From: Bacteroidales bacterium UBA1208
GTDB lineage: Bacteria > Bacteroidota > Bacteroidia > Bacteroidales > P3
Assembly (NCBI GenBank): GCA_002309955.1
Contig: DBXQ01000019.1
Location: 1-24,429 of the forward strand
Direction of reading: 5' to 3'
Length of the DNA: 24,429 nucleotides
Shown in pieces: positions 14,364 through 22,961 of this stretch. Each line of letters begins with the position of its first letter. The stretch's first letter is position 1. Both the position numbers and the translations under genes were made by a program. A model generated the notes under the pieces. It was not told the origin of the DNA. It ran no database searches and was given only the letters and a program-made list of their open reading frames with translations.

Positions 14364-15254
14364 ATGAAGGTTACAGCAAAAGATATAGCCAAGCATCTGG
14401 GGTCATCTTTAAATGGAGAAGATACAACCATAGAGCGATATGCCCAGTTAACAGCACCTCTGCCTCATAGTATTGTTTTCGCAAAGAAATATAGTGACGA
14501 GACGGTTTATGCACTGAACAAATGCAATAATATTTTGGCCATAGTCACACGCGACTACATCGGCAAACTGACTTGTAGCCATATCATTTCCGACAATCCA
14601 CGCTTGGATTATATCAGGGTATTGTCCAATTTCTTTGTGCAGAAAAAGCCCAATGGGTTCATTCACCCTACAGCAAATATCGAGTCTGGAGCCACAATTG
14701 GGAAGGATGTCTTTATTGGTGCGGGATGTTATGTGTCTGCACAATGCGTGGTGGGCGACGGCTGTGTGCTTCATCCCAATGTGGTACTTGACAATCGCGT
14801 TGTGCTTGGACACAACTGTGAGATAAAGTCAGGTGCCGTGTTAGGGCAGGAGGGATTCGGATTTGAGCGTAACGAACGGGGTGTGCCTGTGCATTTTCCA
14901 CATTTCGGCGATGTCGTTGTGGGCAATAATGTTTTTATCGGCAGTAACACCACGGTGGAGCGTGCCACCCTTGGCAGCACTGTTATCGAGGACGATGTGA
15001 AAATTGACGACCTGGTGCAGATAGGCCACAACAGCCATATCGGTGAAGGGAGTATGGTGACTGTCGGTGCCATTGTTTGTGGGGGGGCTGTGTTGGAGCC
15101 CTACAGCTATCTGGCTCCCAACGTGACTGTAAAAGAAAAGGTAACGATAGGATGTAGGGGTTTTGCAGGCATTGGGGCTGTGGTGCTGAGGGATGTGGCG
15201 GACGGCGCCGTTGTGGCGGGTGTGCCAGCCAAAGAGATTAATAGAAACAAATAA
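14364..15254 (+). CDS. LpxD-like hexapeptide-repeat acyltransferase
   Basis: The 296-residue protein has a short N-terminal domain (1-95, beginning MKVTAKDIAKHLGSSLNGED, with SIVFAKKYSD) resembling the uridine-binding domain of LpxD. A left-handed beta-helix follows, built of many hexapeptide turns (HPTANIESGATIGKDVFIGA and onward). The LpxD-like block DDLVQIGHNSHIGEG carries the likely catalytic His near 222. The end, AVVLRDVADGAVVAGVPAKEI, is more like sugar O/N-acetyltransferases (NeuD/PglD type) than housekeeping LpxD, and it is shorter than LpxD (about 340). It leads the glycan operon and is 7 bases from a PIG-L deacetylase. It probably N-acylates or acetylates an amino sugar; donor and substrate are not known. 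It could replace the missing WbpD. Confidence 0.78.
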   Translation: MKVTAKDIAKHLGSSLNGEDTTIERYAQLTAPLPHSIVFAKKYSDETVYALNKCNNILAIVTRDYIGKLTCSHIISDNPRLDYIRVLSNFFVQKKPNGFIHPTANIESGATIGKDVFIGAGCYVSAQCVVGDGCVLHPNVVLDNRVVLGHNCEIKSGAVLGQEGFGFERNERGVPVHFPHFGDVVVGNNVFIGSNTTVERATLGSTVIEDDVKIDDLVQIGHNSHIGEGSMVTVGAIVCGGAVLEPYSYLAPNVTVKEKVTIGCRGFAGIGAVVLRDVADGAVVAGVPAKEINRNK

Positions 15255-15261
15255 CAAAACC

Positions 15262-15891
15262 ATGAATATAGAGAACATACTCGTATTGGCACCGCATACC
15301 GACGACGGCGAATTGGGCTTGGGCGGTACTATCAGTAAGTTTATCGAGGAAGGGAAGAATGTTTACTACGCAGCCTTTTCCACTGCCGACCAGTCGGTTC
15401 CCGAAGGATTTCCCAAGGACATCCTTGCCACCGAGGTCCGTAATGCGACTCTCAAGTTGGGCATACCTCCCGAGAACCTGCGCATCTACCATTATGAGGT
15501 TCGCAAGCTGAACTATGTGCGGCAGGAGCTTTTAGAGGACATGGTAAAGTTGCGCAACGAACGGCATTACGACCTGGTATTCATGCCCTCTTCCCACGAC
15601 ATACACCAAGATCATACCACCGTAGCCCAAGAGGCGATACGGGCATTTAAGAAAAACACGTTGCTTGGATATGAGCTTATATGGAACAATCTGACATTCG
15701 ACACCGACTGTTTTGTCCAGTTGGAAGAACGTCATATCGAAGCAAAATGCCAGGCTCTGCGGGAATACAAAAGCCAGGAGTTCCGTGACTATACCTCCCC
15801 CGAGTTTGTACGTTCGCTGGCTCGTACACGCGGAGTGCAGGTGGGCTGCCAGTATGCCGAGTCGTTTGAAGTAATAAGACTGTTCCTATGA
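15262..15891 (+). CDS. PIG-L/LmbE family zinc deacetylase
   Basis: The 209-residue member of the LmbE/PIG-L family removes acetyl groups from N-acetyl sugars (or related amides). Zinc ligands and the general base are seen in PHTDDGELG (His12, Asp14, Asp15; the family form is AHPDD, here with Thr for Pro) and in the second motif HDIHQDH (112-118) with His115 and His118. The start chosen is the ATG at 15262, just behind AACAAAACC and in front of the first beta strand. The frame overlaps the next gene by 4 bases (ATGA), showing translational coupling. Lying next to an acyltransferase, it may free an amino group that is then acylated. Confidence 0.88.
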   Translation: MNIENILVLAPHTDDGELGLGGTISKFIEEGKNVYYAAFSTADQSVPEGFPKDILATEVRNATLKLGIPPENLRIYHYEVRKLNYVRQELLEDMVKLRNERHYDLVFMPSSHDIHQDHTTVAQEAIRAFKKNTLLGYELIWNNLTFDTDCFVQLEERHIEAKCQALREYKSQEFRDYTSPEFVRSLARTRGVQVGCQYAESFEVIRLFL

Positions 15892-17120
15892 ATATCTTGA
15901 TGATAAGCCACTACGCCGGAGCGCCGCAGTATGGCATGGAGTTCCGCTCCTATTATATGGCTCGCGAGTGGGTGCGCATGGGTCATCAGGTAACCGTAGT
16001 GGGAGCCTCTTTTTCGCACCTTCGCAAAGTACAGCCGCGGGTCGGACGAGAAAGCCTTGAAGGCATCAACTATCTGTGGCTGCCTACCGTCGAATATGAG
16101 GGCAACGGATGGAAACGTGTGCTCTCCATGTTCCAGTTCTGCCATCAGGTATATAAACATAGCAAAGAGCTGATAGCCTTTCAGCCGGACATGGTCATTG
16201 CCTCGTCCGTATACACATTTGACATATACCCATGCCATTATATCGCCCGCCGCACCCATGCCAAGCTGGTCTACGAGGTGCACGACTTGTGGCCTCTGTC
16301 GGTGATGGTTATCGGCGGATACAAAAAATGGCACCCGTTCATTGTTATGCTGCAGCACTGTGAGAACTATGCTTACAAGCATTGCGACATGGTTGTCTCG
16401 ATGCTCGACAAGGCCTTTCCCCACATGCAGAGACATGGGCTCACGGAAGATCGGTTTTGCTGTGTGCCCAATGGGTATCTGAAAGAGGAGTGGGCTAATG
16501 CAGAGAATAACTCTTTGCCACAGGAGCATGCAACCCTTTTTGCCAAACTTCATGAGGAAGGTAAAACCATCATTGGATTTGCTGGAGGACATACCCAGTC
16601 GACAGCCATGGACGTTCTCATTAAGGCGGCCAACACACTCAAGGAGCGCAATGATTTGGCTTATGTTATGGTCGGCAGTGGGCCACAGAAAGAAGAGCTG
16701 ATACAGTTGGCAGAAAGCTATGGTCTCAAGGATTTCTTTTTCCTTCCACCGGTGGAGAAGACGTGCATTCCCAATGTGGTGCAACGGTTTGATATCTGCT
16801 ACGAAGGCGGCGTCCATAGTTTCCTTCACAAATACGGTACTTCCGCCAACAAGATGATTGATTATATGCTGGCAGGAAAACCCATTGTCAAGTCTGTTGA
16901 CGAGCCGGGCAGTGAGACGGAGCGTGTCGGCTGTGGCATACAGGTGGAGGCCGAGAATGTCGGTCAAGTGCGCGATGCCATACAAGCGATAGCCGACATG
17001 TCACCCGATGAACGTGCCGACATGGGCGCCAAAGGCCGAAAATATGCCCTCGAAAACCTCGAATATCACACGCTGTCGCAAAAATTCATCGATTACGTAT
17101 GCAAGCCCTCACGGTCGTAG
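15888..17120 (+). CDS. Glycosyltransferase family 4 (WbuB-like)
   Basis: Cytoplasmic-face GT-B glycosyltransferase of 410 residues. The N-terminal half opens MNILMISHYAGAPQYGMEFR, holds the acceptor-side ARRTHAKLVYEVHDLWPLS (near 124), and is followed by PNGY near 194. The C-terminal nucleotide-sugar half begins IIGFAGGHTQSTAMDVLI (near 229), then VMVGSGPQKEELIQLAESYG, and carries KYGTSANKMIDYMLAGKPIV near 322 in place of the usual E-x7-E. WbuB-type transferases, active on L-FucNAc in O-antigens, share this layout, but the sugar here is unknown. Its start overlaps the deacetylase stop by 4 bases. Confidence 0.88.
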   Translation: MNILMISHYAGAPQYGMEFRSYYMAREWVRMGHQVTVVGASFSHLRKVQPRVGRESLEGINYLWLPTVEYEGNGWKRVLSMFQFCHQVYKHSKELIAFQPDMVIASSVYTFDIYPCHYIARRTHAKLVYEVHDLWPLSVMVIGGYKKWHPFIVMLQHCENYAYKHCDMVVSMLDKAFPHMQRHGLTEDRFCCVPNGYLKEEWANAENNSLPQEHATLFAKLHEEGKTIIGFAGGHTQSTAMDVLIKAANTLKERNDLAYVMVGSGPQKEELIQLAESYGLKDFFFLPPVEKTCIPNVVQRFDICYEGGVHSFLHKYGTSANKMIDYMLAGKPIVKSVDEPGSETERVGCGIQVEAENVGQVRDAIQAIADMSPDERADMGAKGRKYALENLEYHTLSQKFIDYVCKPSRS

Positions 17121-17181
17121 CGGTATCGCCCCATCGCCCTCTGCATCCAATAGATATTATTAACTACATGCTTAAAGTTAT

Positions 17182-18288
17182 ATGAAAGTACTGCTCTTGT
17201 CCGACGCCGACAGCATCCATACCCTTCGATGGGTACGCTCTCTCAGCCAGCGAGGATGCGAGATATTGCTTTTCAATTTGCTTCGCTGCGACTTGTCGCC
17301 CTACGACGGTATGCCCAATGTGAAGGTGTACAGTTGTGACTTTGTGTTGCGCGATAGTGCTGCCATATCTCAACGTGTACTTGACAAGATGGTGTATATC
17401 AAGGCCGTTCGCCTGCTTCGCAAACAAATAAAGGCTTTCCGTCCCGACTTCCTGCATGCCCACTATGCATGCAGTTTTGGCCTCGTCGGAGCCCTGTCCG
17501 GATTCCACCCCTATGTGCTGTCGGTGTGGGGCAGCGATGTCTATAGCTATCCGCGTCAAGGCAGCCTCTACCGCCATCTGCTCACTTTCACACTCAAGAA
17601 GGCCGACCACATTCTTTCTACCAGCCATTGTATGGCTCGCGAGACCAATCTTTACACGCCCAAACCTATATCTGTTACTCCCTTCGGTGTCGACATGCAG
17701 CGGTTTTGTCCAGTCCCTGTTACCGATAAACCGGCAATTTTTGTTGTCGGCAACGTCAAGACCCTTAAATACTGCTACGGCATCGACACCCTCATCCGCG
17801 CTTTTGCCCTCGTTCATCAGCATCACCCGCAGACCGACATGCGCCTGCTTATTGCCGGCACCGGCCCTGACCGTGACCAACTCATAAACCTCTGTGATGA
17901 ACTCGGCATTCGCCAGCTTGTCGATTTCCTTGGCTACATTCCTAACCAGGAGCTCCCAAAGCTCTATGCCAAGTTTGATGTGTCTGTGTCGCTGAGCCGT
18001 GAAGAAAGTTTCGGCGTCGTTGCCGTCGAGGCAATGTCTTGTGCTTGTCCTGTGGTCACTTCCGATGCTGAAGGTTTCTGCGAGGTGGTCGATAACAATG
18101 TTACGGGCTTCGTTGTGCCCAAAGACAACCCCGAGGCGGCTGCCGAAGCCATTGAACGATTTATCGACAATCCGCAGCTACGTGCCCAAATGGGTGCCGC
18201 TGCACGCCAGCGTGTGGCCGACCTCTACGACTGGGAGCGCAACGTGGACACTATGATGGATATCTACAAGCGCGTCATCTCTTCCTGA
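17182..18288 (+). CDS. Glycosyltransferase family 4
   Basis: GT-B glycosyltransferase of 368 residues, last gene of the + strand operon, 61 bases after the previous one. The N-terminal domain begins MKVLLLSDADSIHTLRWVRS and has FRPDFLHAHYACSFGLVGAL and VWGSDVYSYPRQGSLY. The C-terminal domain has NVKTLKYCYGIDTLIRAFA, LIAGTGPDRDQLINLCDELG, LGYIPNQELPKLYAKFDVS and the clear GT4 E-x7-E element in SREESFGVVAVEAMSCACPVV. The donor sugar cannot be predicted. Its last 25 bases overlap the end of the convergent gene on the other strand, and no terminator was seen between them. Confidence 0.92.
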   Translation: MKVLLLSDADSIHTLRWVRSLSQRGCEILLFNLLRCDLSPYDGMPNVKVYSCDFVLRDSAAISQRVLDKMVYIKAVRLLRKQIKAFRPDFLHAHYACSFGLVGALSGFHPYVLSVWGSDVYSYPRQGSLYRHLLTFTLKKADHILSTSHCMARETNLYTPKPISVTPFGVDMQRFCPVPVTDKPAIFVVGNVKTLKYCYGIDTLIRAFALVHQHHPQTDMRLLIAGTGPDRDQLINLCDELGIRQLVDFLGYIPNQELPKLYAKFDVSVSLSREESFGVVAVEAMSCACPVVTSDAEGFCEVVDNNVTGFVVPKDNPEAAAEAIERFIDNPQLRAQMGAAARQRVADLYDWERNVDTMMDIYKRVISS

Positions 18289-19046
18289 TTGAGCAGACTG
18301 CGCACCGATGTCACAGGAACCCATTTCCTGAATGGGAACAACACTTTTACCATCATTGCCAGCCAGGGTTTATACACGATGTTTATCCGGCAATAGGCTT
18401 TACGGAAATTGAACTTCTGCATGAGAAAGGGTTGTATGTTCGAATGTTCGGTGATGCTTCGCCCGCCATCGTTGACATACTTCAACCCGCACTCCTTCAA
18501 ATAGTATTCATTCATAGTGTATATCAATCCGTAGTACGGGTAGTGCGATAATTCGTCGGGTCGGGCTTTCATTACAGAGTAGTCGCACATTTGTTCATAC
18601 ACGATATTCTTGGCAAAAGCGGCCAGATGCCCGTCGCCTTTGTCAAAGGAGCCCCAGTATTCGTTTTCGGGTCCATTTATTATTTCGTTGCGGAAATCCT
18701 CTTCCGTGGGTACATCGGCCTTCACCTTATAACCCTCGGTGGCAGCTCGGTGCACTTCATAACCCATGGCCAGCAGCTCATCGCGCGTCATACGCCGAAA
18801 CGTATAGTTGGCCATGCTGCGCCTCATCTGGTTGCGCATCTTGCTGCTAAGTTCCTCCATGCCCCCGAACGAGTCTTTCACCACATACCAGAAGCCGGTT
18901 TCCTCGCCACAGTCAAAGTCATAGGTGTTGCGCACCAGCCAGCCGCCTTTCTTCAGCAATGCCTTGCATTCGGCACGGCTTAACTGCGGCTCCTCGTACT
19001 CGGGACCTATCCATAGCCACGCGTGTTTATATAGTGAGAATGCCAT
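18264..19046 (-). CDS. GNAT/FemAB-like acyltransferase, function unknown
   Basis: A 260-residue soluble protein with the look of a GNAT-fold acyltransferase related to FemAB proteins. The middle has MRNQMRRSMANYTFRRMT, YGLIYTMNEYYLKECGLKY (near 171) and VNDGGRSITEHSNIQPFLMQ, followed by KFNFRKAY, which recalls the C-terminal end of FemAB repeats, where a helix is followed by a Gly-rich turn and a KxxFGF-like strand. An aromatic N-terminus (MAFSLYKHAWLWIGPEY) carries no signal peptide. As the last gene of the - strand polysaccharide operon it may acylate or aminoacylate a sugar of the repeat unit. The family call is tentative; no catalytic residue can be named. Confidence 0.6.
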   Translation of the reverse strand: MAFSLYKHAWLWIGPEYEEPQLSRAECKALLKKGGWLVRNTYDFDCGEETGFWYVVKDSFGGMEELSSKMRNQMRRSMANYTFRRMTRDELLAMGYEVHRAATEGYKVKADVPTEEDFRNEIINGPENEYWGSFDKGDGHLAAFAKNIVYEQMCDYSVMKARPDELSHYPYYGLIYTMNEYYLKECGLKYVNDGGRSITEHSNIQPFLMQKFNFRKAYCRINIVYKPWLAMMVKVLFPFRKWVPVTSVRSLLNQEEMTRL

Positions 19047-19053
19047 CTTTGCT

Positions 19054-20142
19054 TTATATCTTTTTCTTCAACAGGGCGGATGCAATCTGTCGGCAGCGTG
19101 CTGTCCATGTATTCTGTTCCGCCACAGCGGGCAGTGCTTCACGCATCTGTGACAACCTCTGTGGGTTGTCGCGCAGCGATTCTATTGTCTGCTTGAGCGA
19201 CTCGGTATTGTTCATGCAGGCACAGCCAATGCCATTCCGTTCCACAAAATCGCCACTCCATGTGTCTTTGGCGGCCACTATGGGCAATCCGTGACCGATG
19301 GCTTCAAACAGTTTGTATGGTGCAGCAAAGCGCACATATTCCGTGCTCATAGGCATGACAAACAGGTCGGCTTTGTCGTATGCTGCATCAAGCTCTTCCC
19401 CATCAAGGTGCACCACCGACACATTGGGGTTAAGAAATGGAGCATAGTCTTCTCTTACAGTCTCCCAGTCGTATGTGCGGCAGCAGAAAGTAAGCCTCAC
19501 ACCCTCCATCGTCGACACTGCACTCATCAATGGTTTCAGGTTGTAGTTTCCACCAACGCCACCCACATATAGCAATTCCATCGCTTTATGATTGCTGTTT
19601 TCCTCAATTCGTTTGTTGGACTGGTTCAATCCCGACGGCAGCTCCACCACGCTGCAGCTGAACTTGTGCGGCACATGCTTAAGCATGGGCAGCGTGGGTA
19701 GAAACAAGACATCAAGTAGTCTCCCGTATTGCCACAGGTCATAGAAATAGAAATGTCGCGCCACTCTTTGCTTGAATCCCTCTCCCTTATTGGCGTACTG
19801 CCAGTGTATATCGCGGTAGAACAGCCCTACGGGAATGCCGTGTCGCTTGCAGTAGGCCAGGAATCCGAAATCTAAACAAGGGTGGATAGGCAGATGATGT
19901 GGCTCGGTGAGTAGCGTGGGCATGGTTGACGATTCGCTGTAGCAGAAGTCGTAGTGCACACCTTGCCTTATCTTTCTCTTTATCTTGGCAATCTGGTGCT
20001 TGCGGTCTTGTCCGCTGCCCTCCACCACATCCATCTCCCAGCCAAGTTCGGCAAAGGCTATCATCAACTTCTGTGGACGAATTTGGCTGGCCGACGGGTC
20101 GTTGCGGTCTATTTTCAGCGGTATATGGAATATCAGTCTCAT
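19054..20142 (-). CDS. Glycosyltransferase (GT4-like, GT-B fold)
   Basis: A 362-residue glycosyltransferase. It begins MRLIFHIPLKIDRNDPSASQ. The donor-binding half starts at MELLYVGGVGGNYNLKPLMS (near 188) and has LDAAYDKADLFVMPMSTEY, then RFAAPYKLFEAIGHGLPIVA near 281, in which the PxKxFE-xx-GxGxP block holds the family Glu, and WSGDFVERNGIGCA. The N-terminal half is unusual, with DIHWQYANKGEG and a run of aromatic residues (HFYFYDLWQYGRLLD). Start and stop are tight: the ATG overlaps the flippase stop by 4 bases, and the next gene starts 7 bases after its stop. Donor and acceptor are unknown. Confidence 0.87.
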   Translation of the reverse strand: MRLIFHIPLKIDRNDPSASQIRPQKLMIAFAELGWEMDVVEGSGQDRKHQIAKIKRKIRQGVHYDFCYSESSTMPTLLTEPHHLPIHPCLDFGFLAYCKRHGIPVGLFYRDIHWQYANKGEGFKQRVARHFYFYDLWQYGRLLDVLFLPTLPMLKHVPHKFSCSVVELPSGLNQSNKRIEENSNHKAMELLYVGGVGGNYNLKPLMSAVSTMEGVRLTFCCRTYDWETVREDYAPFLNPNVSVVHLDGEELDAAYDKADLFVMPMSTEYVRFAAPYKLFEAIGHGLPIVAAKDTWSGDFVERNGIGCACMNNTESLKQTIESLRDNPQRLSQMREALPAVAEQNTWTARCRQIASALLKKKI

Positions 20143-21596
20143 GAGTCTTTTTTTGTTCTAAAAATGGGCAGTTGCAGCAGCATCTCGCGCCGTGTGAACC
20201 AGTAGAAAGCCAGATAGGCAAGGCCGAAAACAGCCATGTCGGAATACAGCATAATGGTGCGCAACGGTTCCTCCTGCCCTGCGGCGAAAAACAACAACGG
20301 CAATGCGGGCAGCGCTGCCACAACAATGCCCAGCAGCGGCCATGACACAGCGCCAAGGTAGCTTTTCAGTGGCATCTGTATGCATTTGTACACCATCATG
20401 CGCCAGTAGGCAAAGAGGAAGATGAAGGCCAGCAGCACCTGTGTCCAGGCCATAGCCTGTATGCTTATCCGGCTGGCCACCAGTGTGCCTGCCAACACAA
20501 ACACTATGCGTACCAGCGTCCACTTGAAGCCTAAGTCGGTGCGACCTAACGACACCATGAGTATTCCCGCCGGGTTACCTATCGACTGCAGCATACCCCA
20601 CACCGAGAGCACTCTCACAAACCACACCATCTCCACCATGCCGCTTCCGTAGAGCAGCACTGTGAGCGGCTCTGCAAAGAGGAAGAACGCCATGAATATC
20701 GGGAAGTTGATGAATGAGAGCAGGTGCAGCACCTCTGCATAGGAACGGCGCATCTTCGGCATATCGTTCTGGAAACGTGCAAATGCCGGAGCTGCAACAT
20801 TGGTAACTATGGGGTTGATGAGTTGCACAGCCTTATACAGCAACTCTTTGGCTAAGTTATACACGCCCAGTACCTCGGCACTGAAGAAACGCCCTATGAG
20901 GAAGATATCAAGTTTATTTGCGGCATAGTCAATCACCTGCATGCCGAGCTGATATAGCCCTATCGAGACCAACTCGCGTATTTCACTCAATCGGAAATGC
21001 ATCCTGATGCGGTAGGCCTTGAGTCCCGCCATGGCATAGATGCTTTGGGTGATGGCAGCCTGAAGCAAGGCACCCCATGCCAGGCTGAACACACCAAAGC
21101 CTTGCATGGCCAGCACCACCGTCAGCACTACCCCGAGGGTGACACCAACGATCTGCACTATGGAGATGAATTTAAAGTCCAGCTCTTTGGTCTTCAGTGT
21201 GTAGAACATTTTGCCAAAAGAGTCAATCACAAGTGTGAATGACAGCAACGGGATAAGCTGTTTCAAGGCGGGTTGATGATAGTAGTTCGCTATCAGTGGC
21301 GTAAAGGCACAGAGCAGCAGCCACAGCACCACACTGAGCATCAGGTTTAGCCAGAATACCGACGAGTATTGGTCGCGGGTGATGTCTTGCTTGTGGATAA
21401 TGCCTGTGGCGAGACCCATATTGGCAAATATCTCAGTGAAGCCGAGAAACATGGTGGCTATGGCCAGCAGGCCAAAGTCTTGCTTTGTGAGTATGCGCGC
21501 CAAGATAAACAGCTTGAGCATCTGCAACGCAGTTGTGGTAAGTGTCCCTACTGCGTTCCATTTTACCCCGGTTACCGATTGGCTGCGTAATGACAT
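20139..21596 (-). CDS. Wzx/WzxC-type oligosaccharide flippase
   Basis: Polytopic membrane protein of 485 residues in the MOP/PST superfamily, expected to flip undecaprenyl-linked repeat units across the inner membrane. The N-terminus MSLRSQSVTGVKWNAVGTLT, followed by TALQMLKLFILARILTKQDF and GLLAIATMFLGFTEIFANMG with LATGIIHKQDITRDQYSSVF, is typical of the WzxC (PST) group. About twelve to fourteen hydrophobic helices follow, with IGRFFSAEVLGVYNLAKELL in the middle and a basic tail after the last helix. It starts 8 bases after the ligase/polymerase gene and overlaps the next glycosyltransferase by 4 bases. Confidence 0.92.
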   Translation of the reverse strand: MSLRSQSVTGVKWNAVGTLTTTALQMLKLFILARILTKQDFGLLAIATMFLGFTEIFANMGLATGIIHKQDITRDQYSSVFWLNLMLSVVLWLLLCAFTPLIANYYHQPALKQLIPLLSFTLVIDSFGKMFYTLKTKELDFKFISIVQIVGVTLGVVLTVVLAMQGFGVFSLAWGALLQAAITQSIYAMAGLKAYRIRMHFRLSEIRELVSIGLYQLGMQVIDYAANKLDIFLIGRFFSAEVLGVYNLAKELLYKAVQLINPIVTNVAAPAFARFQNDMPKMRRSYAEVLHLLSFINFPIFMAFFLFAEPLTVLLYGSGMVEMVWFVRVLSVWGMLQSIGNPAGILMVSLGRTDLGFKWTLVRIVFVLAGTLVASRISIQAMAWTQVLLAFIFLFAYWRMMVYKCIQMPLKSYLGAVSWPLLGIVVAALPALPLLFFAAGQEEPLRTIMLYSDMAVFGLAYLAFYWFTRREMLLQLPIFRTKKDS

Positions 21597-21604
21597 GGCG
21601 GTGT

Positions 21605-22885
21605 TCAGTATTTCGTTTCATCTGGATGGTGTCCGGAGTATGTCTTGCCTTGGTCCACCACCATTATCAAGACCATCAAGGCATATAGCAGCGAGATAAA
21701 TTGCATGCCCATTTGGCGTTCCAACATCGACTCGAAGAGTAAACAAAACATAACGATGAATGTCAGCACCAAGACTGGCCAGAATCCTGCCTTGCGCCGC
21801 CAGGCCACACACAGTGGCATCACCAGCCACCACAGCATTGCCGCCAATCCTACGATTCCGATGGCAAGAGTTGTCTCGGTGTATTGATTGTGGGCGTTAA
21901 GCTGTTGCTCCTTCAGGCTTGGATACCCCTCGGTGCCGTATCGCTCTGTGAGCACTGTGTCATAGTCGCCCACTCCGTAGCCGAACACTGGACTGCCGGC
22001 AACTGTCTTGACGGCGGTGACGTTGATGGCCATGCGGGCATCGTTGTACTTCCCGTAGGCTGGTGTCGTTGTCGCCATAGTGTCGGCAACGGTTCCGTCG
22101 TCGGTTTCTACTGCCTGTGTACTCGCCAAAGAGGCTATCGGTAGACGGCTGTTGTGGTTGGGCAGTGTCTTCTCGGCAGTGAAGGTGAGTCCCACCGAAA
22201 GGAGAGCGAGCAGTACTCCTTTCCGCCATCCGCTCTTTTGGGCAAAATGCAGGGCACACAGCACCTCAACACCGTAGAGGCACAAAATGCCCGCACGCGA
22301 GTCAATGTAGATAATGAATACAATTGTCATCAGTGCGGCCGCATACAGCATCAGTTTCTGCCACAAAGGCATGACTCCACGATGCTGCGTTAATTCGCTG
22401 TAGATAAACCCCACCGTTGGCAGGATATACAGGGCCACATAAGTATGGTTTCTCTCCTCGAACGTGTTGGTGAACAGGTTATAGAAAAACATTCCCCCAA
22501 TGACTACAAGCAGTCCGTAGAACATTACCCGTAGATGGTCACGCTTTAGGTACGAAGTGTCTGACAACAGGATACACAAAGGGAATATGAACATTACGGC
22601 CTTGCGCGACACCACGGTCAGCGCTCTGTCCACATTTTGGCTGTATAGCACACTGACTACATAGCACAGCCAAAAAACAGCGACCGTGCAAAGCGTAACG
22701 CGCATTGTTGTGTCAAGCGACGGATTTCCAACCTTTTTTTCGGCAACAATCTTGACCACTGTGGCAACTCCAAAAGCCATGGTCGACCACAACCCAAGCT
22801 GCCAATCAAGTGCCACAATTGGGAGTGTGATACATAGCATAATGAACTGCAATGTATTATACCACTTCATATTCTTTATATTCAT
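21605..22885 (-). CDS. O-antigen ligase/polymerase (WaaL/Wzy family) membrane protein
   Basis: Polytopic membrane protein of 426 residues with about ten helices and the Wzy_C pattern. A large periplasmic loop lies between two late helices; it contains SPVFGYGVGDYDTVLTERYG and ends HNQYTETTLAIGIVGLAAML, where the His-Asn-Gln is the conserved ligase/polymerase site. A helix-end Arg in YIDSRAGILCLYG is also typical. It either polymerises repeat units or ligates them to an acceptor; the two cannot be told apart from sequence. It is the first gene of the - strand operon. The ATG at 22885 is only 4 bases from a TAAATTTG box, so the second Met (residue 6, 22870) may be the true start. Confidence 0.88.
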   Translation of the reverse strand: MNIKNMKWYNTLQFIMLCITLPIVALDWQLGLWSTMAFGVATVVKIVAEKKVGNPSLDTTMRVTLCTVAVFWLCYVVSVLYSQNVDRALTVVSRKAVMFIFPLCILLSDTSYLKRDHLRVMFYGLLVVIGGMFFYNLFTNTFEERNHTYVALYILPTVGFIYSELTQHRGVMPLWQKLMLYAAALMTIVFIIYIDSRAGILCLYGVEVLCALHFAQKSGWRKGVLLALLSVGLTFTAEKTLPNHNSRLPIASLASTQAVETDDGTVADTMATTTPAYGKYNDARMAINVTAVKTVAGSPVFGYGVGDYDTVLTERYGTEGYPSLKEQQLNAHNQYTETTLAIGIVGLAAMLWWLVMPLCVAWRRKAGFWPVLVLTFIVMFCLLFESMLERQMGMQFISLLYALMVLIMVVDQGKTYSGHHPDETKY

Positions 22886-22889
22886 AGTG

Positions 22890-22921
22890 CAAATTTACGC
22901 AAAAATCCCCAATTTTATCAA
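22890..22921 (-). promoter_or_regulatory. Likely promoter of the ligase-flippase operon
   Basis: On the - strand TAAATTTG (22897-22890) fits TAnnTTTG. A TTG (22921-22919) lies 21 bases upstream, a little further than usual. The box ends only 4 bases before the first ATG of the next gene, so the transcript would be nearly leaderless or translated from the second ATG. Confidence 0.55.
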
Positions 22922-22961
22922 TATGAATAAAAAAAACTTTCCTAATGTACTCTCCAATAAT

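Noticed and set aside
15789..16985. 398-codon open frame on the - strand opposite the deacetylase and WbuB-like transferase
   Set aside because: The + strand genes show full family motifs; this frame has none and no promoter or spacing of its own.
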